Shown piece after piece: positions 50,930 to 61,077 of a DNA stretch of 64,000 nt (the stretch's first letter is position 1; the number at the start of each line of letters is the position of its first letter). Under the pieces are notes generated by a model. That model was not told where the DNA came from. It saw only the letters and a program-made list of their open reading frames with translations, and ran no database searches. The DNA comes from Flaccisagitta enflata. Lineage: Eukaryota; Chaetognatha; Sagittoidea; Aphragmophora. The DNA lies in the NCBI GenBank assembly GCA_965153355.1, contig OZ231127.1:51522001-51586000 (forward strand), written 5' to 3'. A program made the translations under genes and the position numbers.

Positions 50930-51069
50930 AAGTCTCAAGAACTTTTCCTTTTAGTTATTAGGTTGATTTGTGATTGCGCACGGCCTGGTGATATGTCCGA
51001 TTGGCATTTCCAAAGTCGGTTGATATCGACCCCCCCAACACACACACACACACACACAGACACACACAG

Positions 51070-51100
<31 letters not shown>

Positions 51101-51304
51101 GAGAGAGGTATATATTCAAGTCCGAAACTTTCGGCGCTTCGAGATCGAGTCTCGGCGCTCAGTGTGGCCCATGGCCCGCACTTTTGGAGCACATGCGGGA
51201 ATGGTTTACAAATATTTGACCACTAATCATAATCCTCGCAATCTGAGCGCCGAGCTAAGGTCGAGGAGCACCGACTGATCGTCGAGGACAGTGAAGGAAA
51301 TGGT

Positions 51305-51409
<105 letters not shown>

Positions 51410-51485
51410 CTGTCAGTCTGTCAGTCTGTCTTTCATAAACGAATTTGTTTATTTGGTACCATAAATTTAATCTCATAAACAGATT

Positions 51486-52167
51486 TTTAGTCGCGTGCAC
51501 GCGACTCTACAACCCGCTTTGTTGGTCGGTCGGTCGGTTGGTCGGTCGGTTAGTCGCACTTTACTTTTTTGGGCAGCGGCCCCAAAGGGGACGAAGTCCT
51601 GTAGAACACAGGGGACTTTCATTCATTTGTTTGTCCGTTCGTTCCCCCCCCGGCCCTCTCAGACCTGAAATCTGCCCTATCAGGCCTAAAAGCTGCCCTC
51701 TAAGGCCTGAAATCTGCCCTCTCAGGCCTTGAATCTGCCCTCTCAGGCCTGAAAATTTGCCCTTTCAGACCTGAAACCTGTCCTCTCAGGCCTGAATTTG
51801 CCCTCTCAGGCCTGAAATCTGCCCTCTCAGGCCTTGAATCTGATTTTAGGCCTGAGAGGACTGGTTTCAGGCCTGAGAGGGCCTGGGGGGGGCGGACGGA
51901 TGGACGAACAAACGGACAAACAAAAGTCCCTTGTGTTCTACAGGACTTTGTCCCCTTTGGGGCCGCTGTCCTGCCTCTCATTCCGATTTACAACCATGCA
52001 AAGCAGGGCAATGGGTATCGCTGACCACGTATTGCCCTTGGGCGACCTGTTTATGGTTTTATTTCTTTGAACTCACTGCTCCTGCCCACATGGTATGGTG
52101 ACCTCAAATATGGTCCCTGCCCTCCTGCACGCAAATTCGGTAGCCGTGTATCTGGCCTTGTTATACT
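51486..52167 (+). repeat. Family H repeat, type A, split by a family M insertion
   Basis: The left part (hairpin and tetramers) lies at 51486-51567 and ends GCACTTTACTTTTTT. The right part at about 52068-52167 resumes CTCACTGCTCCTGCCCACAT and ends GCCGTGTATCTGGCCTTGTT. The missing middle is occupied by the family M element at 51568. Confidence 0.82.
51568..52060. mobile_element. Palindromic minisatellite element (family M), copy 3
   Basis: The core GGGCAGCGGCCCCAAAGGGG at 51571 and ACGAAGTCCTGTAGAACACA are mirrored at 51928-51972. About 10 units of GGCCTGAAATCTGCCCTCTC lie between and switch strand near 51842. The right end TATCGCTGACCACGTATTG corresponds to the GGTACC...GACCATC end of copy 1. 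Confidence 0.8.
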
Positions 52168-52284
52168 TCTCTCCTCCTCCTCCCCCTCCTCCTCCTCCTC
52201 ATCCAAAATCGTTTATTTGCTCCTAATTTCCTTTCCAAATAAACAAAAAATCGTTTTTTTGGCACCATACATTTGTTTTCATAA

Positions 52285-52602
52285 ACATTCCTTTAGATGA
52301 CTTATACTGATGTAAATTGACTCATAATGACTTGGATATACCTAAAATGGCTAAAATTGACTTTTAATGACCTAAATTGACTTAAATTGACTAAAATTCA
52401 AAAATGACTTAAATGACTTAAAATGACTTAAAATGATCTATTTTGAACTCAAAAGACTTAATTGACTGAAAATGTCTTGATAGGAGTAAAACTAATAAAA
52501 AAAGTAAAATGGGGATCAACCGACCGATCAACCAACCAACCGACCAACCAACCAACCGACGGACAAAGCGGGTTATAGAGTCGCGTTCACGCGACTAAAA
52601 AC
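52285..52602 (-). repeat. Family H repeat, type B, truncated
   Basis: A run of AATGACTTAAA-type words (the complement of the type B AAGTCATT zone), then ACCGACCGATCAACC and the end hairpin GTCGCGTTCACGCGAC. Confidence 0.72.
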
Positions 52603-52710
52603 AGAGATAAAAAGAGAAAAAAAACAGAGACGCAAAACGACGATCGCGATCGCGCTGTTATTTTTTGGTCTTAGCCAGTCGGGGAAATCCGCGTAGATCG
52701 ACACTTCCTT

Positions 52711-52973
52711 CTTAGTCGCGTGCACGCGACTCTACAACCCACTCTGTCCATCTGTCGGTTTGTTGGTCGGTCTATCGGTCTGTTGGTAACGCTTTGCTTT
52801 TTTTGTCGTTTTATGCCATTTTAAGTCATTCTCAGTCATTTTAAGTCATTTAAAGTAATTCTAGTCAATTTATCTTTAGTCTCTTAGTCTTTTGGCCTTT
52901 TTGTCTTTTAGTTTTAGTCTTTTGGTCTAATGGTCTTAACAACTGCACGCGACTGTAAGGTGATGGCCTTGTT
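52711..52973 (+). repeat. Family H repeat, type B
   Basis: TTAGTCGCGTGCACGCGAC start, AAGTCATT zone at 52812-52866, and GCACGCGACTGTAAGG then GATGGCCTTGTT at the end. Confidence 0.8.
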
Positions 52974-52975
52974 CT

Positions 52976-52988
52976 TTTTTTCTTTCAT

Positions 52989-53032
<44 letters not shown>

Positions 53033-53394
53033 TTTTCATTTTTCTTTCTTTCTTTTCTGCCTATTCTTCCTACTCCTTCTTGTCTTCTTTCTTCCTTTTT
53101 TTTTCTGTCTTTCTTCCTTTCTGTTCATTCTGCCTCTTTCCTTTCTTCCTTTCTTTCTTCCTTTCTTCCTTTCTTCCTTTCTTCCTTTCTTTTCATGCAT
53201 TTTAATGGAGAAGAAGGGGCCTCTCTGAAAGATCTCGGGGAAAAATCGAAAATGAAAAGAAAACAAATGAATGAAGAGAAAAAAAAGAAGAAGAAAAAGA
53301 AAAAAAAGAAGAAAAAGAAGAAGAAGAAGAAGAAGAAGAAGAAGAAGAAGAAGAAGAAGAAGAAGAAGAAGAAGAAGAAGAAGAGGAGGAAAAG

Positions 53395-53426
<32 letters not shown>

Positions 53427-53607
53427 AGAAGAAGAAGAAGAAGAAGAAGAAGAAGAAGAAGAAGAAGAAGAAGAAGAAGAAGAAGAAGAAGAAGATAAAA
53501 AGAAGGAGAAGAAGAAGAAGAGGAAGAAGAAGAAGTAGAAGAAGAAGAAGAAGAAGAAAAAGCGAAAGAAGAAAAAAGGGAATAACGTATGAGTAAAGTA
53601 ATAATGT

Positions 53608-53700
<93 letters not shown>
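52976..53700. repeat. (CTTT)n, (CCTTTCTT)n, (GAA)n and (GA)n microsatellites
   Basis: (CTTT)n at 52978-53034, CTTCCTTT units at 53140-53195, (GAA)n at 53285-53565 and (GA)n at 53613-53700. Confidence 0.95.
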
Positions 53701-53702
<2 letters not shown>

Positions 53703-53771
53703 GTCTCATCGTCATGGGGTAGTGTGACCAGTCGGATGATCCTAGGGGGATGTATATCCTACCTTCCTTTT

Positions 53772-54135
53772 TGGGCAGCAGCGTCAAAGGGCCGATGTCC
53801 TGTAGGACCCGTGGGTAATGTGTTCAAGCTGAAAAGGTGTTTGATTGGAGCAATTGTGTTAGTTGATGTGAGTAGAAACACACCCATACACATATAACCG
53901 TAATTGAAACGATTCACTCGGGTACAATGGCGCTGAGAGGGGGGACGACCCCATTCAATATGGGGGGCTCGAACCCCAGGGGGCCTGGGGGGGCCTTGAG
54001 AGAAAAGAAAGTCTCAAAAGCGTTAGATGGTTAGCGGTACCCGTATCCTGTCTAAGTAGGTCGTGCTTGAAGTTGAAGCAGGGTAGCGGCCCCAAAGGGG
54101 TTGATGACCTATGCTTTCACACATGTTCACACATG
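53772..54135. mobile_element. Family M element, copy 4, without minisatellite
   Basis: GGGCAGCAGCGTCAAAGGGCC and GATGTCCTGTAGGACC at 53775-53810. CAAAAGCGTTAGATGGTTAG and CGGTACCCGTATCC at 54014-54048. GGGTAGCGGCCCCAAAGGGG and TTGATGACCTATGCTTTCAC at 54082-54121. Ends and core are present but the 20-bp array is absent. Confidence 0.65.
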
Positions 54136-54768
54136 TGGGGAATTTCCTCCCTCTCCTATTACCCGAATTTAAAAAAACGCAAGTTTTTCGTAGCAGTGTT
54201 TGAATTAGACTACCTTTTTCTTCTGAGAAGCATTTTGCGAGCTGGTTTGGTTTATTTGAGCTTCCGTGCATCATATCTAAGAATTTCAGCCATCAGAATC
54301 AAGTTGATGTGGAGAAAAAACTGTGGAAAAGTGACATGTACTTTAGAAATGTTCGCCTTTGATTTTCGGTCAAGAGTCCATGATGATTTGGAAGCTTCTA
54401 TTATAATTAATCACAGTCGGTGCTTCATTTTTCATCACAGGCATTGAGGAACTCAAATATAAGAACTAAGAAAGCAGACAGCATGGGTAGAACATCGGAG
54501 ATAAGATTCATCAGCCCCGGAAATCAGCGGAAATTATTGGAAATTACAAAGCGGAAATTAGTTGAAATTATTTTTGCCTTACCGTTCTTTTACATGCACC
54601 CCCATTGCATGCAGCTACATGCAGCTTGTTGCACGCAGCAGTCTGCAGTTACACGCAGTAACGTGCAGCTACAAACGCTCTCACATGCAGCGCCTCCTAC
54701 ACGCACGCTCTCACATGCAGCACCTCCCTCTTACTCCAAATACATTTAGTTTAAGAAAAAAAAGGCAT
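54136..54768. other. Spacer with CATGCAG-rich patch
   Basis: CTCTCACATGCAGC and related words repeat at 54595-54725. Frames of about 100-126 codons have no recognised motif. Confidence 0.4.
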
Positions 54769-54852
54769 TGCTTCCAGCGGGATTCGAACCCGCGACACAT
54801 CGCAATCTTTGGAATTTCACCGCGATGCTCTTAACCATTATGCTAGGGAAGC
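54769..54852 (-). tRNA. tRNA gene or tRNA-like sequence (class II length)
   Basis: Minus strand, about 83 bases plus discriminator A. It has both Pol III internal promoter boxes: A box TAGCATAATGG matches TRGYNNANNGG exactly, and B box GGTTCGAATCC is perfect. The T arm GCGGG-TTCGAAT-CCCGC pairs fully. The acceptor stem GCTTCCC/TGGAAGC pairs at six of seven positions. A run of eight T lies a few bases after the end and would terminate Pol III. The anticodon arm is irregular: ATCGC/GCGAT can pair around an 18-base loop containing TGA. A degenerate or intron-containing tRNA, possibly Ser, or a SINE head are all possible. Confidence 0.6.
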
Positions 54853-54999
54853 ACATGTATTTTATGTCAAAGCAGAAGCAAATGTATCTAAAAGAGACAA
54901 TGAGATCTTAACTAAGGCAGTTTTGATTTTGCATTCAAATCATTTAATTGGAAGGGTTGCAAGTTCGCATCCAGCTAGTCACTGGACTTTTTTGCTTCG

Positions 55000-55141
55000 C
55001 TTGATCGATTATGGTTAGTCTTGGATGTTTTCAATCCAGTTCACATAGTATGGTGCGCATAACGGCCGCGCTTGATCGATTATGGTTAGTCTTGGATGTT
55101 TTCAATCCAGTTCACATAGTATGGTGCGCATAACGGCCGCG
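55000..55141. repeat. 71-bp tandem duplication
   Basis: Two identical 71-bp units (CTTGATCGATTATGGTTAGT to GCGCATAACGGCCGCG) in direct contact. The second runs into the GC-rich array. Confidence 0.95.
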
Positions 55142-55480
55142 CGTGACGCGTAATGGCCGCGCGTGACGCATAACGACCGCGTATGACATGTTATGGCCGC
55201 GCGTGACGCGTAACGGCCGCGCGTGACGCGTGACGCGTAACGGCCGCGCGTGACGCGTTATGGCCGCGCGTAACGCGTGACTGCCACGCGTAACTCGTCA
55301 CGGCCGCGCGTGACGCGTAACCGCAGCGCATGATGCGTAACGGCCCCGCGCGTGACGCATAATGGCCCCGCATGATGCGTAACGGCCGCGCGTGATACCT
55401 AACGGCCCCGCATGACACGCAACCACCGCGCGAGACGCGTAACCGCCGCACGTGATGCATATCGCCATGTGCGGCGCATG
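55128..55480. repeat. CpG-rich minisatellite (CGCGTGACGCGTAACGGC)
   Basis: About 18-20 units of an 18-20-bp repeat with several CpG each. Individual units differ by CpG-to-TpG/CpA changes, as expected for methylation decay. Start: GCGCATAACGGCCGCGCGTG. Confidence 0.9.
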
Positions 55481-55484
55481 ACAG

Positions 55485-55795
55485 CCTCAGCAACCTAATC
55501 CCGGCCTCGACAACCTAATCCCTGCCTCAGCGATCTTATCCCGGCCTCAGCGACCTAATTCCAGCCTCAGCGACCTAATCCCAGCCTCAGCGACCTAATC
55601 CCGGCCTCAGCGACCTAATCCCGGCCTCAGCGACCTAATCCCGGCCTCAGCGACCTAATCCCGGCCTCAGTGACCTAATCCCGGCCTCAGTGACCTAATT
55701 CCGGCCTCAGTGACCTAATCCCGGCCTCAGTGACCTAATCCCGGCCTCAGCGACCTAAACCTGGCCTTAGCGGCCTAATCCTGGCCTTCATTTGT
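55485..55795. repeat. 20-bp minisatellite (GGCCTCAGCGACCTAATCCC)
   Basis: About 15 units. Units with CAGCGACC and CAGTGACC form separate runs. The word resembles the family M minisatellite units (GGCCTCA...AATCCC). Confidence 0.93.
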
Positions 55796-56160
55796 TTGTT
55801 CATTTGTACATTTGTTTCATAAATTCTTTCATTCATCATTTCAATCATTCACTCTATGCATTCATATACACATTTGGAATCAGCGTGGAGCACGTATTCA
55901 TCGTAACAAGCCCTAGTTTCTGAATATTGCAAAAGATTGACAAAGATATTTAAGGAAACATCGTGCATTTTTCTCTTGAATGAAAAAAACAGTCATTTGA
56001 AAATATTCAACAGAAATGATGAATGTTGACAACGGAGGCAAAGTCTCTTTTTAGTATTTCTCAACTTTCTCGGCCGCTTTGGAGACGTTGACGATTCTGC
56101 AACCGCATCCCCCCTTCCAACTACGCTGAGTTGCTTCCCAACGCCCCATCTTTGTCAATG
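55796..56160. other. Spacer
   Basis: TTTGTTCATTTGTACATTTG words near 55795, then unremarkable sequence. Confidence 0.4.
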
Positions 56161-56164
56161 TCAT

Positions 56165-56258
56165 CATCCTCGATCTGGTCGTCGTCCTGGTCGTTGTTGT
56201 TGTCGTTTTCGTTGTCGTTGTCGTTTTCGTTGTCGTTGTCGTCGTCGTCGTCGTCGTC

Positions 56259-56324
<66 letters not shown>

Positions 56325-56340
56325 ATTGTTGTTTAGTTGT
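56165..56340. repeat. (GTC)n/(GTT)n microsatellite
   Basis: Mixed GTC/GTT triplets becoming pure GTT. Confidence 0.95.
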
Positions 56341-56426
56341 TGTTACTGTTAATTTTGTAATGCTGGTAAATTGTTTTTTTTTCTTTTCGTTCTTATTTGA
56401 TAAGATACTGTTTTAATTGTTTCTGC

Positions 56427-56649
56427 TCAATCTTTTTCATCGTAGTCGTCTTCCCACTCTACATCTTCCTCCTCTTCCTCCTCCCGTTCTTGCTCCGTCG
56501 CTTCAAGCAATCGTGCGTAGACTGAGATAGCCTCGGACATCATGGTAGACTGAGATTCGGGAAATTCCATGCCACGATTTGAGAACCCCTTAATTTCATC
56601 TTCTGCCCGTAAATTGCTGAACAGTCGGTCGATGTTCAAAGACAAGTTC
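56427..56649 (-). CDS. Last coding exon of an unidentified gene, acidic C-terminus
   Basis: Acceptor ACATGCACAG before base 56649. The stop TGA is at 56427-56429. The exon starts with the third base of a codon. It encodes about 74 residues: NLSLNIDRLFSNLRAEDEIK, a helix-prone MSEAISVYARLLEATEQERE stretch, then a Glu/Asp tail ending DDYDEKD. Codon choice and the lack of low-complexity bias before the tail look genuine. Joined to the candidate exon at 57869-58010, the phases fit exactly (AG + G = Arg). No family is recognised. Acidic C-terminal tails are common in nuclear proteins and HEAT-repeat proteins, but that is only a hint. Confidence 0.55.
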
Positions 56650-56740
56650 CTGTGCATGTAAGGGTTTGAGTATGAGTTTAAACTATGCGTTACCGTGAGG
56701 CTGCCCTATTGCCAACATAAAAAAAAGCACAGGAGAAGGA

Positions 56741-57173
56741 TTACACGCTTTTGTTTTTATAAGAACACTGTTTATAAGAACATCAGCCTCAAATTTGGCC
56801 AAAAAATAAGAACATCTTAAGAACAAATTGAGCCTCTGATTTGAAGATAAGAATAGTATAAGTTTTCAAAAAAATAATAAAATAAAATGAAAAACCCTGA
56901 ATGATGGATATTTGGATAATGCTTTCTAAAATGATAATTTATCATTTATTGAATTTTAATCTTATATTTCTTTTTATTTAATGAAAATGTTTGTTTTTTT
57001 ACAATTGCTTAGAAAACAAACTTTTGTATTAATATACATATATAATTAAAGAGATTATCGAATTAAAAAATAAGAACATGTTAAGAACACTTGAGCCTTT
57101 AAAAGGGCCTGAAAATAAGAACGCTGAGGCTGACTTTAAAAATCCATGTTCTTATAAAATGAAAAGCGTGTTA
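56741..57173. mobile_element. TIR element (CACGCTTTT ends) in the intron
   Basis: 56744-57170 starts CACGCTTTTGTTTTTATAAG and ends CTTATAAAATGAAAAGCGTG. TTA flanks both sides (TA or TTA duplication). The interior repeats AATAAGAACATSTTAAGAAC-type words. It lies between the two exons of the minus-strand gene. A relative is at 58410. Confidence 0.72.
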
Positions 57174-57179
57174 TATAAG

Positions 57180-57535
57180 ATGTGAACCTTTTAAAACTGT
57201 AGCACCCCCCTTACAAATCAAACTATAGTGATAAATAGTTTGTATAGGGTTGCTAATTATAGCTTAGGATTATACAATTAGCGCCACCACGGCGATTTTG
57301 CAATTTCCACTAGTTTCAAATTCTAATACAAAATCAAAGATTTTCTGAATTTATGAAAATAGCTTATTTCAATACTATTGTAAGATGTAGTTTAAGTTAG
57401 AGGAGTAAAGTTAAAAATTGTTCAGGCGGTGCCACTTATATTGATATAAGCATTGTTTCTTTACTCTATATGTCTTTGAAATATAATTAATTAAGATTCT
57501 CAGCAGGGGTGCTACAGTTTTCAGGGGGTTCACAT
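57180..57535. mobile_element. TIR element (ATGTGAACC ends) in the intron
   Basis: ATGTGAACCTTTTAAAACTG and TAGCACCCC at the left match the reverse complement of GGGGTGCTACAGTTTTCAGG and GGGTTCACAT at the right. It starts seven bases after the previous element ends. 356 bp. Confidence 0.7.
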
Positions 57536-57717
57536 CATGTATTTAGCTTATCTCTGTACAAAATCTTTCATGGGACCGTAGGTTGTATGTCTGATTGGCG
57601 GGCATGCCTTAATAGCGTGTGCTCCACTTTCACACACACAGTAAAAAAAAAGCTCATGTGCACATATTAAAATGTTCACACAATTACGCAAACATACACT
57701 CAGTCACTAACAGACAC

Positions 57718-57726
57718 ATACACGCA

Positions 57727-57797
<71 letters not shown>
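57718..57797. repeat. (GCAC)n/(AC)n microsatellite
   Basis: Five GCAC units then about 30 AC units. Confidence 0.96.
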
Positions 57798-57800
<3 letters not shown>

Positions 57801-57868
57801 TTTTTATATTCAAACAACAATGAACTTCCTTGCTCTGGAAGATAATTGTAGGCTCCTCTAGTTCTAAC

Positions 57869-58010
57869 CTTAGGGCTTTACGAATCTGGTGGGTCAACAG
57901 AGGCTTTGAAGCCTCCGCCACGCAGTTTGCTGACGAGCTTGCCACCGATAGGTCTGAAGATGACGCTTCTGTTCGGCAATTTCCCTTAAGATTTAAGAAT
58001 GTTTCTTTAC
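57869..58010 (-). CDS. Candidate penultimate exon of the same unidentified gene
   Basis: 142 bases on the minus strand. The acceptor is GCGTTCATAG before 58010. The donor AAG|GTTAGA has its GT at 57867-57868. The frame reads KETFLNLKGNCRTEASSSDL, then SVASSSANCVAEASKPLLTH and QIRKAL, ending two bases into a codon. This is exactly the phase the exon at 56649 needs. The Ser/Ala-rich part followed by a basic helix is not low-complexity repeat. The intron of 1,219 bases holds two TIR elements and an (AC)n array. Upstream exons were not found. Confidence 0.45.
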
Positions 58011-58409
58011 CTATGAACGCCAAGTAGGTATAGGATTATACGTGAACAAATGTGTCACAGACAAGACAACGAATTTGCAAATAAACAAATTGCTGTAATG
58101 CAAAACACACTCATAATTAGTAAAAATGATGTTGGTGATATTTTGGAGCTGTTGTTGTTGTTGTCGTGGTTGTTGTCTTAATTCATGGCCCAAGTTCTTT
58201 AATTTTCTTGATTATGAATAGCTAGCAACTCTGATACAGAATCTCTGATACTTCAAAAATAAGAAAATAAGAAAATAAGAACGCTGAGCCTCACTTCAAG
58301 AAACTGCGCTTATAAAAAATACGGCGTGTATGTTCTTAAGATATTATTTTGCGGCCGTTTAAAGCCTTGATGTTATTATAAACTATGCTCTTATGATAAA
58401 AGAGTAATA

Positions 58410-58835
58410 CACTCTTTTCAGTTTTTAAGGACCAGTAAAATTTTTCTAAGGCTGGGATGTCTTTAATTTTTTGCAGATTTGAGGCTGAAATGTTCTTACT
58501 ATATCCTTACTATCTTTTTGTATTGTTACTGAGAAAAAAAATTATAAAAACTTAAATTTGTAAAGAAAAATCTATTTAAGAATATAAATTTTTACAATGA
58601 TTATTTGTATTTTAATATTATTCAAATATCATTTGATAAAAAAAATAACTATTATTTTCTATTTCGAAGATATATATTTTGAACAATTTCCACAGCAATG
58701 ATGGAAGTTTGGAATATGAAACAAAATTTCTCTTAAAATTTGAGGCTGGGGGTTATCCTTTAATTGTCCTTAAATTTTGGTAAAATTTCAGCCTTATGTC
58801 CTTATAAACTTTGTCCTTACTCAATAAAAAGAGTG
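58410..58835. mobile_element. TIR element (CACTCTTTT ends), TA duplication
   Basis: It starts CACTCTTTTCAGTTTTTAAG and ends CTTACTCAATAAAAAGAGTG, with TA on both sides. Same architecture and AT-rich interior as 56744-57170 but different sequence. Confidence 0.65.
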
Positions 58836-59948
58836 TAGATGAACAAATGTGACGCATTGAGTGGTCGAGAACGAGAAATGACCTCCAAACTCATTTTTAC
58901 AAGTTAAAAAATGACAACACGTAGTCACGTGCGACTTTATATAGCTTTATTTTGCCTGTCTATGTTGCTTTAGTCGCTCTTAACAAGTGCATATTTCTCA
59001 AAGCGAGTTGCAATACATTTAACACCCGATTTGATTATTAAAACCGTAGTCTTTTTTTCATCTTTTGCGTTTCCGGCGCTGTTATAGTGGCAAAACATGT
59101 CGTACCTGGACGAATTAAAAATGACCAACGGTTCTCCTCGTCCTCCATTCAGCCAGCACCGTGACTAATAATCGGACGAGTATTTTCGAAGTTAGCGATG
59201 AAAATTTAAAAACAACTCCTGTTATTGAACGCAGGATAAGGAAAAGTTGATATCTATTCTCTTTAAGCCACATTTAAAGGGCGACTTTTCTAATCTCCGA
59301 TGCAATGCCTGATTGCTCATAGCGGTGCAATTACTCCATCACCTTCACCCCAAAATAATGATTTTTTTCCTCTCACTGCATTTTGAAATTTTGACTCCTG
59401 CACCTTCATTTGAGTATAACTTCTAAACGAATAAAGCTACAGATGTGGGATTGCGCTCAAAAGAAAGCCCTTTGAAAAAAGCTTCAATTTCGTCACCAAT
59501 AAATCATGTCTCAGGTGAACCAAACCCGCGAAAATGAGCTATAGAAAAACTTGCGTTTTTTTTATTCGCGTAGTACTTCTCCTCCTCCTCCCTTAGAGGG
59601 TGAATGGGTCCTCCCACATCTCCGCGAGTATGAGCCCACTACCTCTGAAGCATAATGAATGCATGCCTATGAACGCAGTGGTTGTATTGGAGTATAAAAT
59701 CATTGGTCATTTGGAGGAGGGAGGTGGAGTTTGAAGGAGTTTGGAGGAGAAGGAGGAGGTCATTTGTGAGATCATGCCCTCATTGGCAGTGTGAAATCAC
59801 TGAATAGAAATCATATGGGCAAGCAACAAATTTCTATAAGTACAAGTTTGTTGCATCTCAAAAGCATTTTTATCATAAATACAATTTTCGTTTTGAAAAC
59901 AATTGTCATCCAAAAAGACTCTTTTGTTTTACAACCATGCTGGTAAGA
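58836..59948. other. Spacer with one short ORF
   Basis: ATG at 59097 opens 23 codons (MSYLDELKMTNGSPRPPFSQ, then HRD) closed by TAATAA at 59166. The context is GGCAAAACATG. It could be a first-exon remnant. Too short to call as a gene. GGAGGAGGAGG patches lie near 59710-59760. Confidence 0.35.
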
Positions 59949-60145
59949 AAACAAGGCTGGCACATTTGGCCAATACCAGTCGCGGACGGTGGGCAGGGCG
60001 GATATGCGCGTTTTCAAAAAGCTCAAAAACGTCAAAAAAGTGAAAAGGGGACCAACTGACTGACTGACCAACCGACCAACCGACCAACCAACCGACGGAC
60101 GGACGGACAAAGCCTCTTATAGAGTCGCTAGTCCGCGACTAAAAA
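59949..60145 (-). repeat. Family H repeat, type C
   Basis: ACAAGGCTGGCACATTTGGC start, GTCGCGGACGGTGGGCAGGG, ACCAACCGACCAACCGACC, and end CGCTAGTCCGCGACTAAAAA. Confidence 0.8.
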
Positions 60146-60172
60146 TTGCACACTTATCTTTAAACACATACC

Positions 60173-60770
60173 TAACGGTAGCAAAAAAAAACGGAACAAA
60201 TTGTTTTGATGATTTTTGCTAAAGTGATGACTCTAACTATAGAAAATCCATGACCGTTTGAAAGCTCTGCAAAAGATCTTTCATATGCGACGTTGCTGGT
60301 CGTTCTAGCTTTATCCATTTAGAAATGGCGTAAGAATGAATGAAAACATTGCCTTATTCAATTTGCGGTCAGATCGAAAAAAAAAGTTGTGAAAAAATAG
60401 TGGTTCACTTTAACAAGCTCTAACTTTTAAACGGTTTGAGCTACAGATCTGGGATTGGTCTAGAATGAATGAAAATTAAAAAATCTATAAATTACACCAA
60501 GAAAAAAGTTCAAACTATTATTTTTCTATCTTTTTTTATAAAATATCAAAGAGGAACAACTTCTACGACTTCAACTTATACATTCATGACCACCTCTTCT
60601 TTATTGCTGTCTCATTACTTAACGAATAAAGACAGAACAGCCAGCATGGTCTCATTTTGAAGATCTTTCGCAGAGCTTTCAAACGGTCATGGATTTTGCT
60701 ATGTTTTTCTCATTGGATGCTTTTAAATCTTTAAAAAACATTTTGTTCCGTTTTTTTTTTGCTACCGTTA
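60173..60770. mobile_element. Foldback-like TIR element, TA duplication
   Basis: The ends are TAACGGTAGCAAAAAAAAA and TTTTTTTTTGCTACCGTTA, flanked by TA if the element proper is 60175-60768. Inside, TCCATGACCGTTTGAAAGC and its inverse GCTTTCAAACGGTCATGGA extend the arms to about 110-150 bp. Confidence 0.75.
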
Positions 60771-60860
60771 GTCGCTCTATGTAAAGTAAACTATAAAAAA
60801 TCAGTGACCTTTAGAAAGATATTCAAAAATTCTTTTTAAACCAAGCAGAGTATTGTAACT

Positions 60861-61077
60861 TTTACAGTCGCGTGCACGCGACTCTACACCCCGCTTTGTC
60901 CGTTCGTCCGTCTGTTGGTTGGTCGGTCGGTCGGTCTGTCGGTCCGTCACGCTTTTACTTTTCTTATCAATTTTATTTCTTTATGTCATTTAAAGTCATT
61001 TAAAATTATACTGAGTCATTCTAAGTCATTCTAAGTCATTCTAAGTCGCACGCGACTTATAGGTGTTGGCCTTGTTT
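60861..61077 (+). repeat. Family H repeat, type B
   Basis: ACAGTCGCGTGCACGCGAC start, GGTCGGTCGGTCGGTCTG, an AAGTCATT zone, and CGCACGCGACTTATAGG then TGTTGGCCTTGTTT. Confidence 0.85.

Noticed and set aside
53195-53596. Poly-Lys protein
   Set aside because: Translation of the (GAA)n array.
57830-58027. Plus-strand 65-codon frame
   Set aside because: It is the antisense of the candidate minus-strand exon, whose splice sites and phase fit the downstream exon better.
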